Source of the DNA: Acidaminococcus hominis
GTDB taxonomy: Bacteria; Bacillota; Negativicutes; Acidaminococcales; Acidaminococcaceae
Reading direction: 5' to 3'
NCBI RefSeq assembly: GCF_900291475.1
Contig: NZ_OLMM01000005.1
Location: 562,639-626,638, forward strand
Length of the DNA: 64,000 bases
The position numbers were made by a program, and so were the translations under genes. Of the stretch, positions 17,694 to 26,631 are shown piece after piece. The notes beneath the pieces are model-generated. The model ran no database searches, was not told the origin of the DNA, and saw nothing but the letters and a program-made list of their open reading frames with translations. Each line of letters starts with the position of its first letter. The stretch's first letter is position 1.

Positions 17694-18413
17694 GTGAAGA
17701 TACGCGCAGCAAATTTGATAAAAGAATACGGCGGCCGCCGGGTTGTCAACGATGTCAGCCTGGAAGTGGAGCAGGGGAGCATTGTGGGCCTGTTGGGTCC
17801 CAATGGTGCCGGGAAAACCACCACCTTCTATATGATTGTGGGCCTGGAGCATCCTGACACCGGCCATGTGTACCTGGACGACCAGGACGTGACCCACCTG
17901 CCCATGTACAAACGGGCCCTGGAAGGCATCGGCTATCTGCCCCAGGAAGCTTCTATTTTCCGGAAGCTCACCGTGGAGCAGAACCTGCTGGCCATTTTGG
18001 AGCAGGTGGAGCCCTCCCAGGAAAAACGCCAGGCCAAAATGGAATCCCTGATTGAGGAATTCCGCATTGGCCATATCCGGAAAAGTCTGGGCAGTGCCCT
18101 GTCCGGCGGCGAGCGGCGGCGGGTGGAAATTGCCCGGGCCCTGGCTACGGATCCGGCTTTTATTTTGCTGGACGAACCCTTTGCCGGCATCGACCCCCTG
18201 GCGGTGGCAGACATTCAGGTGATGGTAGCCCATTTGGCCCAGCGGGGCATCGGCGTACTGATTACCGACCATAACGTGCGGGAAACCCTGAGCATCGTCA
18301 ACAAGGCGTACATTTTAAGCGAAGGCCAGATTCTGGTTTCCGGTACCAGCCAAGAGGTAGCAGAAAACCCCATTGCCCGGGAACATTATCTGGGCGAGAA
18401 TTTCAGGATGTGA
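17694..18413 (+). CDS. lptB: LPS export ABC transporter ATP-binding protein
   Basis: ATPase that powers LPS extraction from the inner membrane. Walker [20 protein letters not shown] starts near residue 34, signature [16 protein letters not shown] near 135 and Walker [13 protein letters not shown] near 157; all are typical of LptB rather than of amino-acid importers. The start is GTG, preceded by AAAGGGAG. At 239 residues it is the usual length. The next gene, lptF, begins 11 bases after its stop. Confidence 0.95.
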   Translation: MKIRAANLIKEYGGRRVVNDVSLEVEQGSIVGLLGPNGAGKTTTFYMIVGLEHPDTGHVYLDDQDVTHLPMYKRALEGIGYLPQEASIFRKLTVEQNLLAILEQVEPSQEKRQAKMESLIEEFRIGHIRKSLGSALSGGERRRVEIARALATDPAFILLDEPFAGIDPLAVADIQVMVAHLAQRGIGVLITDHNVRETLSIVNKAYILSEGQILVSGTSQEVAENPIAREHYLGENFRM

Positions 18414-18423
18414 GGCAAGGCCT

Positions 18424-19515
18424 ATGCGGATATTAGACAAGTACATTTTAAAACAGATGCTGCAGCCCTTTTTCTTCGGGGTTGCTGCTTTTTCCACCAT
18501 TTTCGTGGCCAGTTCCTTCCTGTTTCGGGTAACCCAGTACATTACCCAGTACGGAGCCTCCTACGGCTCCCTGTTTAGGCTGTTTCTGTGCCTGATGCCG
18601 GAAGTCATCAACTACACCTTCCCCATGTCCATGCTGCTGGCTTCCCTGCTGACCATGGGTCAGCTGTCCGGCAACAGTGAAATTACGGCTATGCGCAGCG
18701 GCGGCCTCAGCTTCCGCCGGATTGCCGCCCCCATCCTGGCAGCCGGCTTCATTGTCAGCCTGTTTTCCGTGGTGTGGGCCGAAAAGGTGGTTCCGCCCTC
18801 CAAGACGGAATACGAACGGATTGTCAACCAGGAAATCAAGCGGGACACCAAGCCCCGGACCCAGGACCACGTGCTGATTAAGCAGGTGTCCAAGGGCCAG
18901 CTGGTGCGCCTGACCTATGCCCGGACCTTTGACGAAAAGGCCGGCATGATGAAGGACATCACCATTGAGGATTGGGACAACGGCAACGTGGTCCGGATCC
19001 AAAAGACCCCGGCAGCCAAATGGACCGATGGCGCTTGGATTATGGAAAACGGTACGGTGACCGACCTGACCGGCAAAGACGGCGTCACCCGCACCATGAA
19101 TTTTGACAAGCAGGTGCTGCCCATTACCGAAACTCCCAAGACCATCACTTTGGACCAAAAGGACCCGGATGAAATGACCATTGGGGAACTGAAGATGTAC
19201 ATCGGCATTCTCCAGCGCCAGTACATGCCCACCAGCAAGTACGCTATGGAAATGTACAGCCGGTTTACCGTGCCTCTGGCCAGCTTCTTCTTTGCCCTGA
19301 TTGGGGTGCCCCTGGGCATGCAGTCCCAGCGTACCGGCGCTTCCATGGGCCTGGGCTTTTCCGTAGTGATTATTTTCGTCTACTATTCCATCATGACCTT
19401 TATGACCGGCCTGGGTCAGGGAGGCGTGATTCCGCCACTGTTGGCGGCCATCGTACCCAACCTGCTCTGCGGGGTCTGCGGGTGCTGGATGATCTGGAAG
19501 AAAGACAATTTGTGA
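18424..19515 (+). CDS. lptF: LPS export permease, LptF/LptG family
   Basis: Transmembrane subunit of the LPS extractor. The 364 residues open with MRILDKYILKQ and the first helices, then comes a periplasmic beta-jellyroll region (about 130-260) and the last three helices (about 270-360). YPMSM-like TFPMSMLLASLLTMGQLSGNSEITAMRSGG is the family signature near 60-90. The ATG at 18424 is chosen; the frame extends upstream into lptB without support. Only one such permease follows lptB here, where two genes are more usual, so a second must lie elsewhere or the protein pairs with itself. Confidence 0.9.
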   Translation: MRILDKYILKQMLQPFFFGVAAFSTIFVASSFLFRVTQYITQYGASYGSLFRLFLCLMPEVINYTFPMSMLLASLLTMGQLSGNSEITAMRSGGLSFRRIAAPILAAGFIVSLFSVVWAEKVVPPSKTEYERIVNQEIKRDTKPRTQDHVLIKQVSKGQLVRLTYARTFDEKAGMMKDITIEDWDNGNVVRIQKTPAAKWTDGAWIMENGTVTDLTGKDGVTRTMNFDKQVLPITETPKTITLDQKDPDEMTIGELKMYIGILQRQYMPTSKYAMEMYSRFTVPLASFFFALIGVPLGMQSQRTGASMGLGFSVVIIFVYYSIMTFMTGLGQGGVIPPLLAAIVPNLLCGVCGCWMIWKKDNL

Positions 19516-19541
19516 AAAAACAGCTTTGCTATGGGGCTGTG

Positions 19542-19585
19542 AAAAAATGGCTTGTGAACCAATTTGCGTTCGCAAGCCATTTTTT
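19542..19585 (+). terminator. strong terminator ending the LPS operon
   Basis: Arms of 18 bases (19542-19559 and 19568-19585, one G-U pair) around an eight-base loop, ending in six T. A closely related hairpin occurs at 45271-45326 in the opposite orientation. Confidence 0.9.
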
Positions 19586-19757
19586 ACGTTCGTTTGTGCA
19601 CTAATATAGCCCATACTGGTCATGTGCAAAACGGGTATAGCAAAAGAAATTAGAGTTCGTAGAGGATTGCAATCTCCCTTTTTATCACATAACCAGTGGT
19701 GGATAGGAATGCTTTCTTCAAGCGTGAAGGAAGTGTCGCCGTGAGGCGACGATAGAA
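19586..19757. repeat. short copy of a dispersed intergenic repeat
   Basis: Two blocks here recur in reverse complement and in the same relative order at 44793-45326. One is CCCATACTGGTCATGTGC (19611-19628). The other is GGAAGTGTCGCC plus GGCGACGAT (19729-19752), which forms a small hairpin. The segment between them is about 100 bases here and about 250 there. It codes for nothing I can recognise. Confidence 0.65.
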
Positions 19758-19818
19758 GTTTCGTTATTTCACATTCCCCGGGGGCATTTTTTTCACACCT
19801 TTTCCTGGGGACGGTTTA

Positions 19819-19827
19819 TGATATAAT
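19819..19827 (+). promoter_or_regulatory. extended -10 promoter for the DUF3084 gene
   Basis: TGA-TATAAT is a perfect extended -10 about 40 bases before the start; no clear -35. Confidence 0.55.
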
Positions 19828-19867
19828 AATTATCGAATGCATAAAAACAGAAAGGGGAGGGAGCAGT

Positions 19868-21061
19868 ATGCTGGGCATCACGTTGATCCTGGTGCTTGCC
19901 CTGATGGGCGGACTCATTGCCTATTTGGGAGATAAACTGGGGAGTAAAATCGGCAAAAAAAGACTGCGGTTATTCGGTCTGCGCCCTCACGATACCTCGG
20001 TGGTCATGACCATCGCCAGCGGTATTTTGGTTGCCGCCCTGACCATGACCGTACTGACCATCAGTTCCAAGGAGGTGCGCACGGCGCTCTTTGGCATGAA
20101 ACAAATCCGGGCGGAACTGGCCAGCCTGACCGCCAGCCGGGATAAGGCCAACGCCGAGCTGTCGGCCCAAAGCGCCCAAATCAAGGAATTGGATACGAAG
20201 ATTGCGGAAGCCACCGCAGCAGCGGACGAGGCCCGCCGGCAAAAGGCCCAGGCAGAGGCCCAGATGGCCCAGGCCCAGCAGGACCTGAGTGAGATGCAGG
20301 AGCAGTACAATGAGGCCAGTGAGCGGCTGAAAACCGCAGAGCAGCAGGTGGCCCAGGCAGAAGCAGCCCGGGATCAGCTCCAGCAGGATGTGAAGGACCT
20401 GGAAGACGCCACCAAACGGCTGCGGCAGGGTCTGGTAGCCATCCGGGAAGGCAACGTGGCCTTCCGGTCCGGGGAAATTCTGTACTCCGGGGTCCTCAAG
20501 GGCGGAGACGGCCCAGAAGCCACAAAATTGGCTTTAGAGAAGTTTTTAGGGGAGGCCAATACCCAAGTGGCAGGCCGCATTGGAGTCCAGCCAGAAACCC
20601 AGGTTATCTGGCTCAGCCGGGAGGCCGTGGACAGCGCCGCCAGTACTCTTTCCCAGCATAAGGGAAATATGTACGTGCGCCTTTGTGCTGCCGGCAATAT
20701 TCTTTCCGGCGAAATGGTGGTTAGCCGGCTGGAAATGGTAGGGGACAAAGTGGTGTACCCGGAAGGGACCCTGATTCTCACCCAGGCCATTACCGTAAAG
20801 CCCTACAGCAGTGAAGCGGATCTGGCCCTGATGGCCTTCCTGAAGGATGTGAACCGCACGGCTCAGGCTGACGGCGTGATTCCCAACCCCATTACCGGGG
20901 ACGTAGGCGCCATTACCAGCACGGAACTGTCAGAAGCCAGCGAGAAGATTTCCCGTTTGGGCGGCCGGGTTTCCATTACGGCCAAAGCCCGCCAGGATAT
21001 TACGGTGGCAGGTCCGGTTCTCTTGGATCTGGATGTAAAAAGTATAGGAGCAGACCAATAA
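19868..21061 (+). CDS. DUF3084 membrane-anchored coiled-coil protein
   Basis: A protein of unknown function found next to outer-membrane genes in Negativicutes and also in cyanobacteria. Two hydrophobic segments (about 3-22 and 46-65) are followed by a long alanine/glutamine/glutamate-rich coiled coil (about 75-195) and a globular C-terminal half without a fold I recognise. The start has AGGGGAGGGAG upstream. Its stop overlaps the next ATG. Placement between the LPS export genes and the OmpM porins suggests an envelope role, which is inference. Confidence 0.85.
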   Translation: MLGITLILVLALMGGLIAYLGDKLGSKIGKKRLRLFGLRPHDTSVVMTIASGILVAALTMTVLTISSKEVRTALFGMKQIRAELASLTASRDKANAELSAQSAQIKELDTKIAEATAAADEARRQKAQAEAQMAQAQQDLSEMQEQYNEASERLKTAEQQVAQAEAARDQLQQDVKDLEDATKRLRQGLVAIREGNVAFRSGEILYSGVLKGGDGPEATKLALEKFLGEANTQVAGRIGVQPETQVIWLSREAVDSAASTLSQHKGNMYVRLCAAGNILSGEMVVSRLEMVGDKVVYPEGTLILTQAITVKPYSSEADLALMAFLKDVNRTAQADGVIPNPITGDVGAITSTELSEASEKISRLGGRVSITAKARQDITVAGPVLLDLDVKSIGADQ

Positions 21062-21483
21062 TGAGTGAAAAAAAAGCATATTTAGGCATTGACCCTGGTC
21101 GGGATAAGACCGGGGCCGCCCTGGTTTTAGAAGACGGCACCCTGGTGCGGCAGGCAATCCTGCCCACCCAGGGCTTTTTTGACGCTTTGGAGGACTTTCT
21201 GGCAGGAATCCAGCCCGCCGCCTGCATCATGGGCAACGGCACCACCTCAGAGGCTATGCGCCAGCAGGTAAAAGCCCATTTTCCCCAGCTGCCCCTGGTG
21301 GTGATTGATGAATATAATTCAACCCAGGAAGCCAAGGAGCTGTACAAGGAACTGCACCCGGCCAAGGGGCTGGGGAGGCTGGTGCCCCGGGCTCTTAGAA
21401 GTACGCCGTCCGCAATAGACGGACTGGCAGCGGCGGTGTTGGTGAAACGGTATCTTTGTGGCAAAACCGTGTCAAGTTCATGA
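21061..21483 (+). CDS. YqgF/RuvC-like RNase H-fold protein
   Basis: A 140-residue protein starting AYLGIDPGRDKTGAALV, the first strand and metal-binding aspartate of the RuvC/YqgF resolvase-like fold. EYNSTQEAKELY and SAIDGLAAAVLVKRYL supply the later conserved positions. It resembles pre-16S rRNA nuclease YqgF but is divergent, so the target is uncertain. It overlaps the DUF3084 gene by one base, so the two are probably co-translated; why a nuclease fold is tied to an envelope protein is unclear. Confidence 0.75.
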   Translation: MSEKKAYLGIDPGRDKTGAALVLEDGTLVRQAILPTQGFFDALEDFLAGIQPAACIMGNGTTSEAMRQQVKAHFPQLPLVVIDEYNSTQEAKELYKELHPAKGLGRLVPRALRSTPSAIDGLAAAVLVKRYLCGKTVSSS

Positions 21484-21573
21484 AATATTGACCAAATAGT
21501 CACAAATTGACTGATGAGTATTTACACGAAGCTAGATACAATGTGACTTTTTTGTGGAAAAACACCTATTTTT

Positions 21574-21602
21574 TTGACTTATTTTCTTCCGCGTGCTACA
21601 CT
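21574..21602 (+). promoter_or_regulatory. promoter of the first OmpM porin
   Basis: TTGACT, 17 bases, then TACACT preceded by TGC (extended -10). It gives a leader of about 158 bases. A second TTGACT at 21507 has no well-spaced -10. Confidence 0.7.
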
Positions 21603-21608
21603 AAAACC

Positions 21609-21622
21609 GTGAAGAAATTCAC
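21609..21622 (+). other. stem-loop at the 5' end of the OmpM1 transcript
   Basis: GTGAA-GAAA-TTCAC begins seven bases after the -10, so at or next to the first transcribed base. Each other porin gene of the array has a small dyad at the same place, with different sequence. Confidence 0.5.
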
Positions 21623-21671
21623 CATTGGTCCTCCTGGGGAGCAGCGGCTGGATGCTTTGCAATGTACACGT

Positions 21672-21692
21672 AGAGGAAACAAGGATACTCGC
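21672..21692 (+). promoter_or_regulatory. conserved 21-base leader box of OmpM1
   Basis: The box begins AGAGGAAACAAGG and ends ACTCGC. It is identical in the second porin leader (23254) and differs at two bases in the fourth (27941), although the flanking leader is otherwise divergent. It lies 74 bases before the start codon and does not fold on itself. Confidence 0.65.
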
Positions 21693-21766
21693 CACGTAGG
21701 GATTGCGGAGAAACCGGAAGCCTAACCTTTGGGATGGATACATTTACACAAAGGGAGATTTTAATC

Positions 21767-23011
21767 ATGAAAAAAACGTTAGTTTTTGCAATGGCTATGG
21801 CTCTGGGCGTAAGCGCTACTGCTTTCGCAGCCAACCCGTTCTCCGATGTTCCCGCAGGCCACTGGGCTTACGGCGCAGTTGCCAAACTGGCTGCTGCTGG
21901 TATTGTGGACGGCTATCCTGATGGCACCTTCAAAGGTGAACGCACCATGACCCGTTATGAAATGGCGCAAATCGTAGCCAAGGCTCTGGCTAAGGGCGCT
22001 ATCGGCGCTGATGACAGACTGGTTAGCGAATTCGCTGACGAACTGGACAACCTGGGCGTTCGCGTAGCTAAACTGGAAAAGAACGCAGACATGGTAAAGA
22101 TTACCGGTAACGTTCGTCTGAGCAACGTTCACACCACTGGTGATATTGAAGACGCTAAAGGCGACGCTACTAAACTGCGTACCCGTCTGTTCTTCACTGG
22201 CGAAGTAAACGACAACTGGCATTACGTTTCCATGCTGGAAAACAACCAAACTTTCGATGGTCAGAATGAATCCGGCGATGATGACACCGATTTCCAACGC
22301 GCTTACCTGACCGGTAACCTGGGTGTGGTAAACATCACTGCTGGCCGTTTCGGCGGTTACTATGGCGATGGCAACATCTATGATACTCGTCAAGATGCCA
22401 TCAACGCCAACGTAAAGATGGGCCAAGCTTACCTGGGCGCTACTTGGGGCAAAATGGCTAACCAATCCGCTTACTCCTGGGCTACTAAAGCTTCCAAAGC
22501 TGACACCTTCGTTAATGCTACCCTGGGCGGCAACATTGGCAAACTGAACCTGGAAGCCCAATACCTGAAGGTTGATGATGTTGCAACCGATTGGATGAAA
22601 GGCGATGACACCATCTGGACCGCTGGTGCTACCTATGATACCGGCGACTTCAAACTGGGCGCTATGTACCTGAAAGGCGACAACGATTACGTTGATGACC
22701 AAAACGGTGATGATGACGGCTACGTTGTAACCCTGGGCTACAAAGGCGCTAAAGCTTCCAAAGCTGGTTCTTGGGGCCTGTACGGCAAGTACTACGATCA
22801 GGGCGGCGCTACCTACATCGCTCACACCATGAACGGTGCATACGATGCATTTGATGCTAACGGTTTCAAAGGCTACATGGTCGGCGGCAACTTGGCCCTG
22901 GCTAAGAACATGGTAGCATCCGTTGAATGGTATGACCTGAAGGGCAAAGGCGGCGACCTGGATGGCCAACACGCTCGTACCCTGTGGTCTCAAATGGTTG
23001 TAACGTTCTAA
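21767..23011 (+). CDS. SLH-domain outer-membrane porin, OmpM type (copy 1)
   Basis: Major porin that spans the outer membrane and holds peptidoglycan through an SLH domain. A signal peptide (1-22, ending AFA-AN) leads into one SLH domain (about 24-80: NPFSDVPAGHWAYGAVAKL, GYPDGTFKGERTMTRYEMA), a short helical linker and a beta-barrel of about 300 residues ending in phenylalanine (WSQMVVTF), the usual barrel-insertion signal. The start is the ATG at 21767, after AGGGAG. Unlike nearby genes, codons such as GCT, GGT and GTT dominate, which suggests very high expression. Strong promoter upstream, terminator downstream. Confidence 0.92.
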   Translation: MKKTLVFAMAMALGVSATAFAANPFSDVPAGHWAYGAVAKLAAAGIVDGYPDGTFKGERTMTRYEMAQIVAKALAKGAIGADDRLVSEFADELDNLGVRVAKLEKNADMVKITGNVRLSNVHTTGDIEDAKGDATKLRTRLFFTGEVNDNWHYVSMLENNQTFDGQNESGDDDTDFQRAYLTGNLGVVNITAGRFGGYYGDGNIYDTRQDAINANVKMGQAYLGATWGKMANQSAYSWATKASKADTFVNATLGGNIGKLNLEAQYLKVDDVATDWMKGDDTIWTAGATYDTGDFKLGAMYLKGDNDYVDDQNGDDDGYVVTLGYKGAKASKAGSWGLYGKYYDQGGATYIAHTMNGAYDAFDANGFKGYMVGGNLALAKNMVASVEWYDLKGKGGDLDGQHARTLWSQMVVTF

Positions 23012-23032
23012 GTAAGTTTACAAAAAGTTTTC

Positions 23033-23067
23033 AAAGACGATTCCCTTGGGGGAATCGTCTTTTTTTG
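23033..23067 (+). terminator. terminator after OmpM copy 1
   Basis: AAAGACGATTCCC pairs with GGGAATCGTCTTT and continues into a T run. Confidence 0.9.
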
Positions 23068-23155
23068 TGCGCTTTGCCTAGGCAGAATGCGGGTTTGTGA
23101 TTTATTTAACATTGTTAATAACTTTTCTCATATTTGCGATTACTCATATTAGTGG

Positions 23156-23185
23156 TTGCACGGTGCAAAATAGTTGTGTTAAAAT
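23156..23185 (+). promoter_or_regulatory. promoter of OmpM copy 2
   Basis: TTGCAC, 18 bases, TAAAAT preceded by TGT (extended -10). Confidence 0.6.
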
Positions 23186-23191
23186 AGGCAC

Positions 23192-23209
23192 GTGACAAAA
23201 TGTTGTCAC
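23192..23209 (+). other. +1 stem-loop of the OmpM2 transcript
   Basis: GTGACAA-AATG-TTGTCAC, a perfect seven-base stem starting seven bases after the -10. Confidence 0.6.
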
Positions 23210-23253
23210 AAAACCAAATACGATTCCTAGTGGCAGCGGACCATGGATAGACC

Positions 23254-23274
23254 AGAGGAAACAAGGATACTCGC
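23254..23274 (+). promoter_or_regulatory. conserved 21-base leader box of OmpM2
   Basis: Identical to the box at 21672-21692, here 63 bases before the start codon. In this leader the AGAGGA end could pair with TCCTCT about 50 bases downstream, but the other copies lack that partner. Confidence 0.65.
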
Positions 23275-23337
23275 GGTACAGATCGGTGGAAAGCTTCCAG
23301 GACGGAATCCTCTCTGATTTCCTAAGGAGGAATTCAC

Positions 23338-24579
23338 ATGAAAAAGTCTCTGGTTTTTGCAATGGCAATGGCTTTGGGCGTAAGCGCCACCGCTTTTGCT
23401 GCTAACCCCTTCTCCGATGTACCCGCTGGCTCTTGGGCCTACGGCGCTGTAGCCAAACTGGCTGCTGCTGGTATTGTGGACGGCTATCCTGATGGCACCT
23501 TCAAAGGTGAACGCACCATGACCCGTTATGAAATGGCTCAAATCGTAGCCAAAGCTCTGGCTAAAGGCGCTATCGGCGCTGATGACAGACTGGTTAGCGA
23601 ATTTGCTGACGAACTGGACAACCTGGGCGTTCGCGTTGCTAAACTGGAAAAGAACGCTGACATGGTAAAGATTACCGGTAACGTTCGTATCCACAACGTT
23701 CATAACTCCGGCGACATCAAAGCCGCTGACGCTTCCAAAGTTCGTACTCGTCTGTTCTTCACCGGCGAAGTAAACGACAACTGGCATTATGTTTCCATGC
23801 TGGAAAACAACCAAACCTTCGATGGCCAAAACGAATCCGGTGATGATGACACCGATTTCCAACGCGCTTACCTGACCGGTAACATCGGCGTTGTAAACCT
23901 GACCGGCGGCCGTTTCCAAGGCTACTACGGCGATGGCAACATCTATGATACTCGGCAAGATGCTATCAATGCCAACGTAAAGATGGGTCAAGCTTACCTG
24001 GGCGCTACCTATGGTAAAATGGCTAACCAATCCGCTTACAGCTGGTCTACTAAAACTTCCAAAGCTGATACTTTCGTTCAAGCTACCTTGGGCGGCAACA
24101 TCGGCAAACTGAACCTGGAAGCCCAATACCTGAAAGCCAATGACATTGTAACGGACTGGATGACTGGCGATGACACCATCTGGACTGCTGCTGCTACCTA
24201 TGACACCGGCGACTTCAAACTGGGTGCTATGTACCTGAAAGGCGATAACGACTCCGTTGACGATGCTAAAAATGGCGATGATGACGGCTACGTTGTAACC
24301 CTGGGCTACAAAGGCGCTAAAGCTTCCAAAGCTGGTTCTTGGGGTCTGTACGGCAAGTACTATGATCAGGGCGGCGCTACCTACATCAACCACACCATGA
24401 ACGGTGCATACGATAAATTCAATGCTGCTGGTTTCAAAGGCTACATGGTTGGCGGCAACCTGGCTCTGGCCAAGAACATGGTAGCTTCCGTTGAATGGTA
24501 TGACCTGAAAGGCAAAGGCGGCGACCTGGATGGCCAACACGCTCGTACCCTGTGGTCTCAAATGGTTGTTACGTTCTAA
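23338..24579 (+). CDS. SLH-domain outer-membrane porin, OmpM type (copy 2)
   Basis: Paralogue of copy 1 with the same architecture: signal peptide ending AFA-AN, SLH domain (about 24-80), helical linker, barrel ending WSQMVVTF; 413 residues. Long stretches are identical to copy 1, including the SLH segment and the last 60 or so residues. Differences gather in putative loops (e.g. VHNSGDIKAADASK against VHTTGDIEDAKGDATK). The pattern fits recent duplication or gene conversion with diversification of exposed loops. AAGGAGGAATTC precedes the ATG. It has its own promoter and terminator. Confidence 0.92.
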   Translation: MKKSLVFAMAMALGVSATAFAANPFSDVPAGSWAYGAVAKLAAAGIVDGYPDGTFKGERTMTRYEMAQIVAKALAKGAIGADDRLVSEFADELDNLGVRVAKLEKNADMVKITGNVRIHNVHNSGDIKAADASKVRTRLFFTGEVNDNWHYVSMLENNQTFDGQNESGDDDTDFQRAYLTGNIGVVNLTGGRFQGYYGDGNIYDTRQDAINANVKMGQAYLGATYGKMANQSAYSWSTKTSKADTFVQATLGGNIGKLNLEAQYLKANDIVTDWMTGDDTIWTAAATYDTGDFKLGAMYLKGDNDSVDDAKNGDDDGYVVTLGYKGAKASKAGSWGLYGKYYDQGGATYINHTMNGAYDKFNAAGFKGYMVGGNLALAKNMVASVEWYDLKGKGGDLDGQHARTLWSQMVVTF

Positions 24580-24597
24580 TTCCTTTAGAACTGTTAA

Positions 24598-24632
24598 GAA
24601 GACGATTTCCTCGGAAATCGTCTTCTTTTTTT
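24598..24632 (+). terminator. terminator after OmpM copy 2
   Basis: GAAGACGATTTCC / GGAAATCGTCTTC with a two-base gap between arms, then a run of T. Confidence 0.9.
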
Positions 24633-24740
24633 ACCTTGTTTTATCTCAAACGAATACTTTTAAAAGCCAGTGTCTGTAAAGCCTTGCTTTGTACCAACTG
24701 CTACAGTGTGGATAAATATACAAGGAAATGCATGAAAAAC

Positions 24741-24770
24741 CTGTACAATACCGCCCAGGCTGTGTATACT
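24741..24770 (+). promoter_or_regulatory. possible promoter of the RocB-like gene
   Basis: CTGTAC, 18 bases, TATACT, ending 50 bases before the start codon. The -35 is weak. Confidence 0.35.
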
Positions 24771-24819
24771 GGAAGACAGTTATTTTCCTAACTCAATTTG
24801 TCTGAAAGGGGAATGTGCA

Positions 24820-26370
24820 ATGGTAGAGAAAGAACGGGTGCTTACCCTCCTTCGGGAGCTGATGGCCATAGAAAGTGAAACGGGCACGGCAAAAGAAGCT
24901 GAGGCAGAACAATATCTGGCAGAGATAATTGGCAAAATGGAGCATGGCGTCCAGCTCCATACCTTTCCGGTACCGGAGGATGCCCAGGGCCGGGCGGTAA
25001 TCTGCGGCTTGCTGCCGGGGAAAAAGCCGGATACGGTGATTTTTCTGAACCACCATGATGTGGTCAGTACGGAAATCTATGGCCCCCTGCGACCCCTGGC
25101 CTGTACGCCGAATCAGCTGCTCCAGGGTCTTTTGTCAACGGAAACGGATCCTGCCGTCCTGGCGGACCTCCAAAGTGGAAAGTGGCTGCCCGGCCGGGGC
25201 TCCGCCGATATGAAGGGCGGGGCAGCGGCCCAGCTGGCTGTGCTGGAAGCCTATGCCAAGCAGGGCGGGGGAGACGTTGGCCTTCTCTTTGTGTCCCTCC
25301 CCGATGAGGAAGCCTATTCCGCAGGGATGCGTGCGGCACTGCCGGCTCTCCGGCAGCTTCAGCAGCAATTTGGCCTGAAATACCGGGCGGCCATCAACTG
25401 CGAACCCGATGAAAAGGAAGCTGGTAAACTGGTGGCTTTTACCGGGTCCGTGGGCAAGCTGCTGCCGGTAGTGCTGGTCCAGGGCAAGTCCGTTCATGTG
25501 GGCTCCTACCGCCAGGGGGTGAACCCCTTGGGGGTGATGGCCCGGATCATTGCCGCTACCGAAGGAAACCCGGCCCTGGCCGATACCTGGGAAGGGGAAA
25601 GCACGCCGCCCCCTGCCTGGGTGTACCTGAGAGACCGGAAGGAAGTGTACGACGTGTCCACGCCCCAAAGGGTGATGGCCTGTGCCAATTTCCTGACGTA
25701 TACCAAGACTCCGGAAGACCTGCTGGCCCTTTTAACGGAAACTGCACAGCAGGCTGCCCAGGAAGCCCTGGCCCAGGTGAACAACGGCCTTTCCATGGAA
25801 GTGCTCACCAGTGCCCAGCTGCTGGAACGGGCCCAAAACTTGCCGGGCTTTTCTGCCTTTTACGAAAAGCTGCTGGCGGACAGTTTTGCCAAGCTGCAGC
25901 AGGGAAAGTCCAGCTATGCCCAGGAAACCATTGCTGTTTTGGAAGCCGTTTTGGACTTTACGGGCTTTACCCAGCCCCTGGTGCTGCTCAGTTTTGCTCC
26001 TCCCTATTACCCGGCGGCCAACAGCAAGACCGTGGCCAAGGAGGACTTTGCCGGACTTTGTAAAACCCTCACCCAGCTGACGCCCCTGCGCTTTGACCCT
26101 TACTTTAATGGGGTGTCCGATTGCAGCTACTGCTGCGTAGATCCTACACTGGACGGGAAGGTCCTGGCAAAGAATATGCCCCTGTGGGGGAAGGCCTATT
26201 CCTTTGACTTTCCAGCCATTGCCCAGCTGCAGATTCCCTTTTTGCTGCTGGGGCCCTGGGGTGTGGATCTCCACCAGCGCACCGAGCGGGTGAATGTGGA
26301 AAGCGTTTCTGTTACCCTGCCCCAGCTGCTGGAGAGGGTTTTGGCCTATATGGCAGAGACGGCTGAATAA
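24820..26370 (+). CDS. M20-family peptidase, RocB-like
   Basis: A 516-residue zinc hydrolase of the M20 family resembling RocB, a protein linked to arginine use in Bacillus whose reaction is not established. Metal-site motifs are present: FLNHHDVV, GRGSADMKGG, SLPDEEAYSAG and, late, GPWGVDLHQRTERV. The protein is longer than ordinary dipeptidases of the family, as RocB proteins are. AAAGGGGA precedes the ATG. It stands alone inside the porin array, with normal GC-rich codon choice unlike the porins, so it looks like an insertion into the array or a remnant of the older gene order. Confidence 0.82.
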   Translation: MVEKERVLTLLRELMAIESETGTAKEAEAEQYLAEIIGKMEHGVQLHTFPVPEDAQGRAVICGLLPGKKPDTVIFLNHHDVVSTEIYGPLRPLACTPNQLLQGLLSTETDPAVLADLQSGKWLPGRGSADMKGGAAAQLAVLEAYAKQGGGDVGLLFVSLPDEEAYSAGMRAALPALRQLQQQFGLKYRAAINCEPDEKEAGKLVAFTGSVGKLLPVVLVQGKSVHVGSYRQGVNPLGVMARIIAATEGNPALADTWEGESTPPPAWVYLRDRKEVYDVSTPQRVMACANFLTYTKTPEDLLALLTETAQQAAQEALAQVNNGLSMEVLTSAQLLERAQNLPGFSAFYEKLLADSFAKLQQGKSSYAQETIAVLEAVLDFTGFTQPLVLLSFAPPYYPAANSKTVAKEDFAGLCKTLTQLTPLRFDPYFNGVSDCSYCCVDPTLDGKVLAKNMPLWGKAYSFDFPAIAQLQIPFLLLGPWGVDLHQRTERVNVESVSVTLPQLLERVLAYMAETAE

Positions 26371-26434
26371 AAGGCAGTAAAACGTAAAACTCCTGCAATA
26401 AAAAGATTCATATCTTGCATAAGTCACTTTAAAA

Positions 26435-26469
26435 CGCACATAGGTGTTAGTAAAACATACCTATGTGCG
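26435..26469. other. perfect inverted repeat after the RocB-like gene
   Basis: CGCACATAGGT and ACCTATGTGCG surround a 13-base loop. No T run follows, so a classical terminator is doubtful; an operator or RNA-stabilising hairpin is possible. Confidence 0.5.
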
Positions 26470-26536
26470 CTATTCATGTACAAAATTATAGAAATTATGC
26501 AGAAATAAATTTAATGTGAAAATTATTGTCATAATA

Positions 26537-26545
26537 TGCTACAAT
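26537..26545 (+). promoter_or_regulatory. extended -10 promoter of OmpM copy 3
   Basis: TGC-TACAAT without a recognisable -35. Confidence 0.45.
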
Positions 26546-26552
26546 ACAGTTA

Positions 26553-26568
26553 GGACATGATTTTGTCA
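26553..26568 (+). other. +1 dyad of the OmpM3 transcript
   Basis: GGACA-N6-TGTCA begins eight bases after the -10, as in copy 2. Confidence 0.45.
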
Positions 26569-26631
26569 CATTTATAGAACAGCTTCTGCTGCCAGGAGTG
26601 CGTATCAGGAAACTTGAAGGGGGAATGGGTC

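Noticed and set aside
21507-21542. Second promoter (TTGACT at 21507) for porin copy 1
   Set aside because: The nearest -10-like hexamers are 20 and 24 bases away, and the promoter at 21574 is clearly better.
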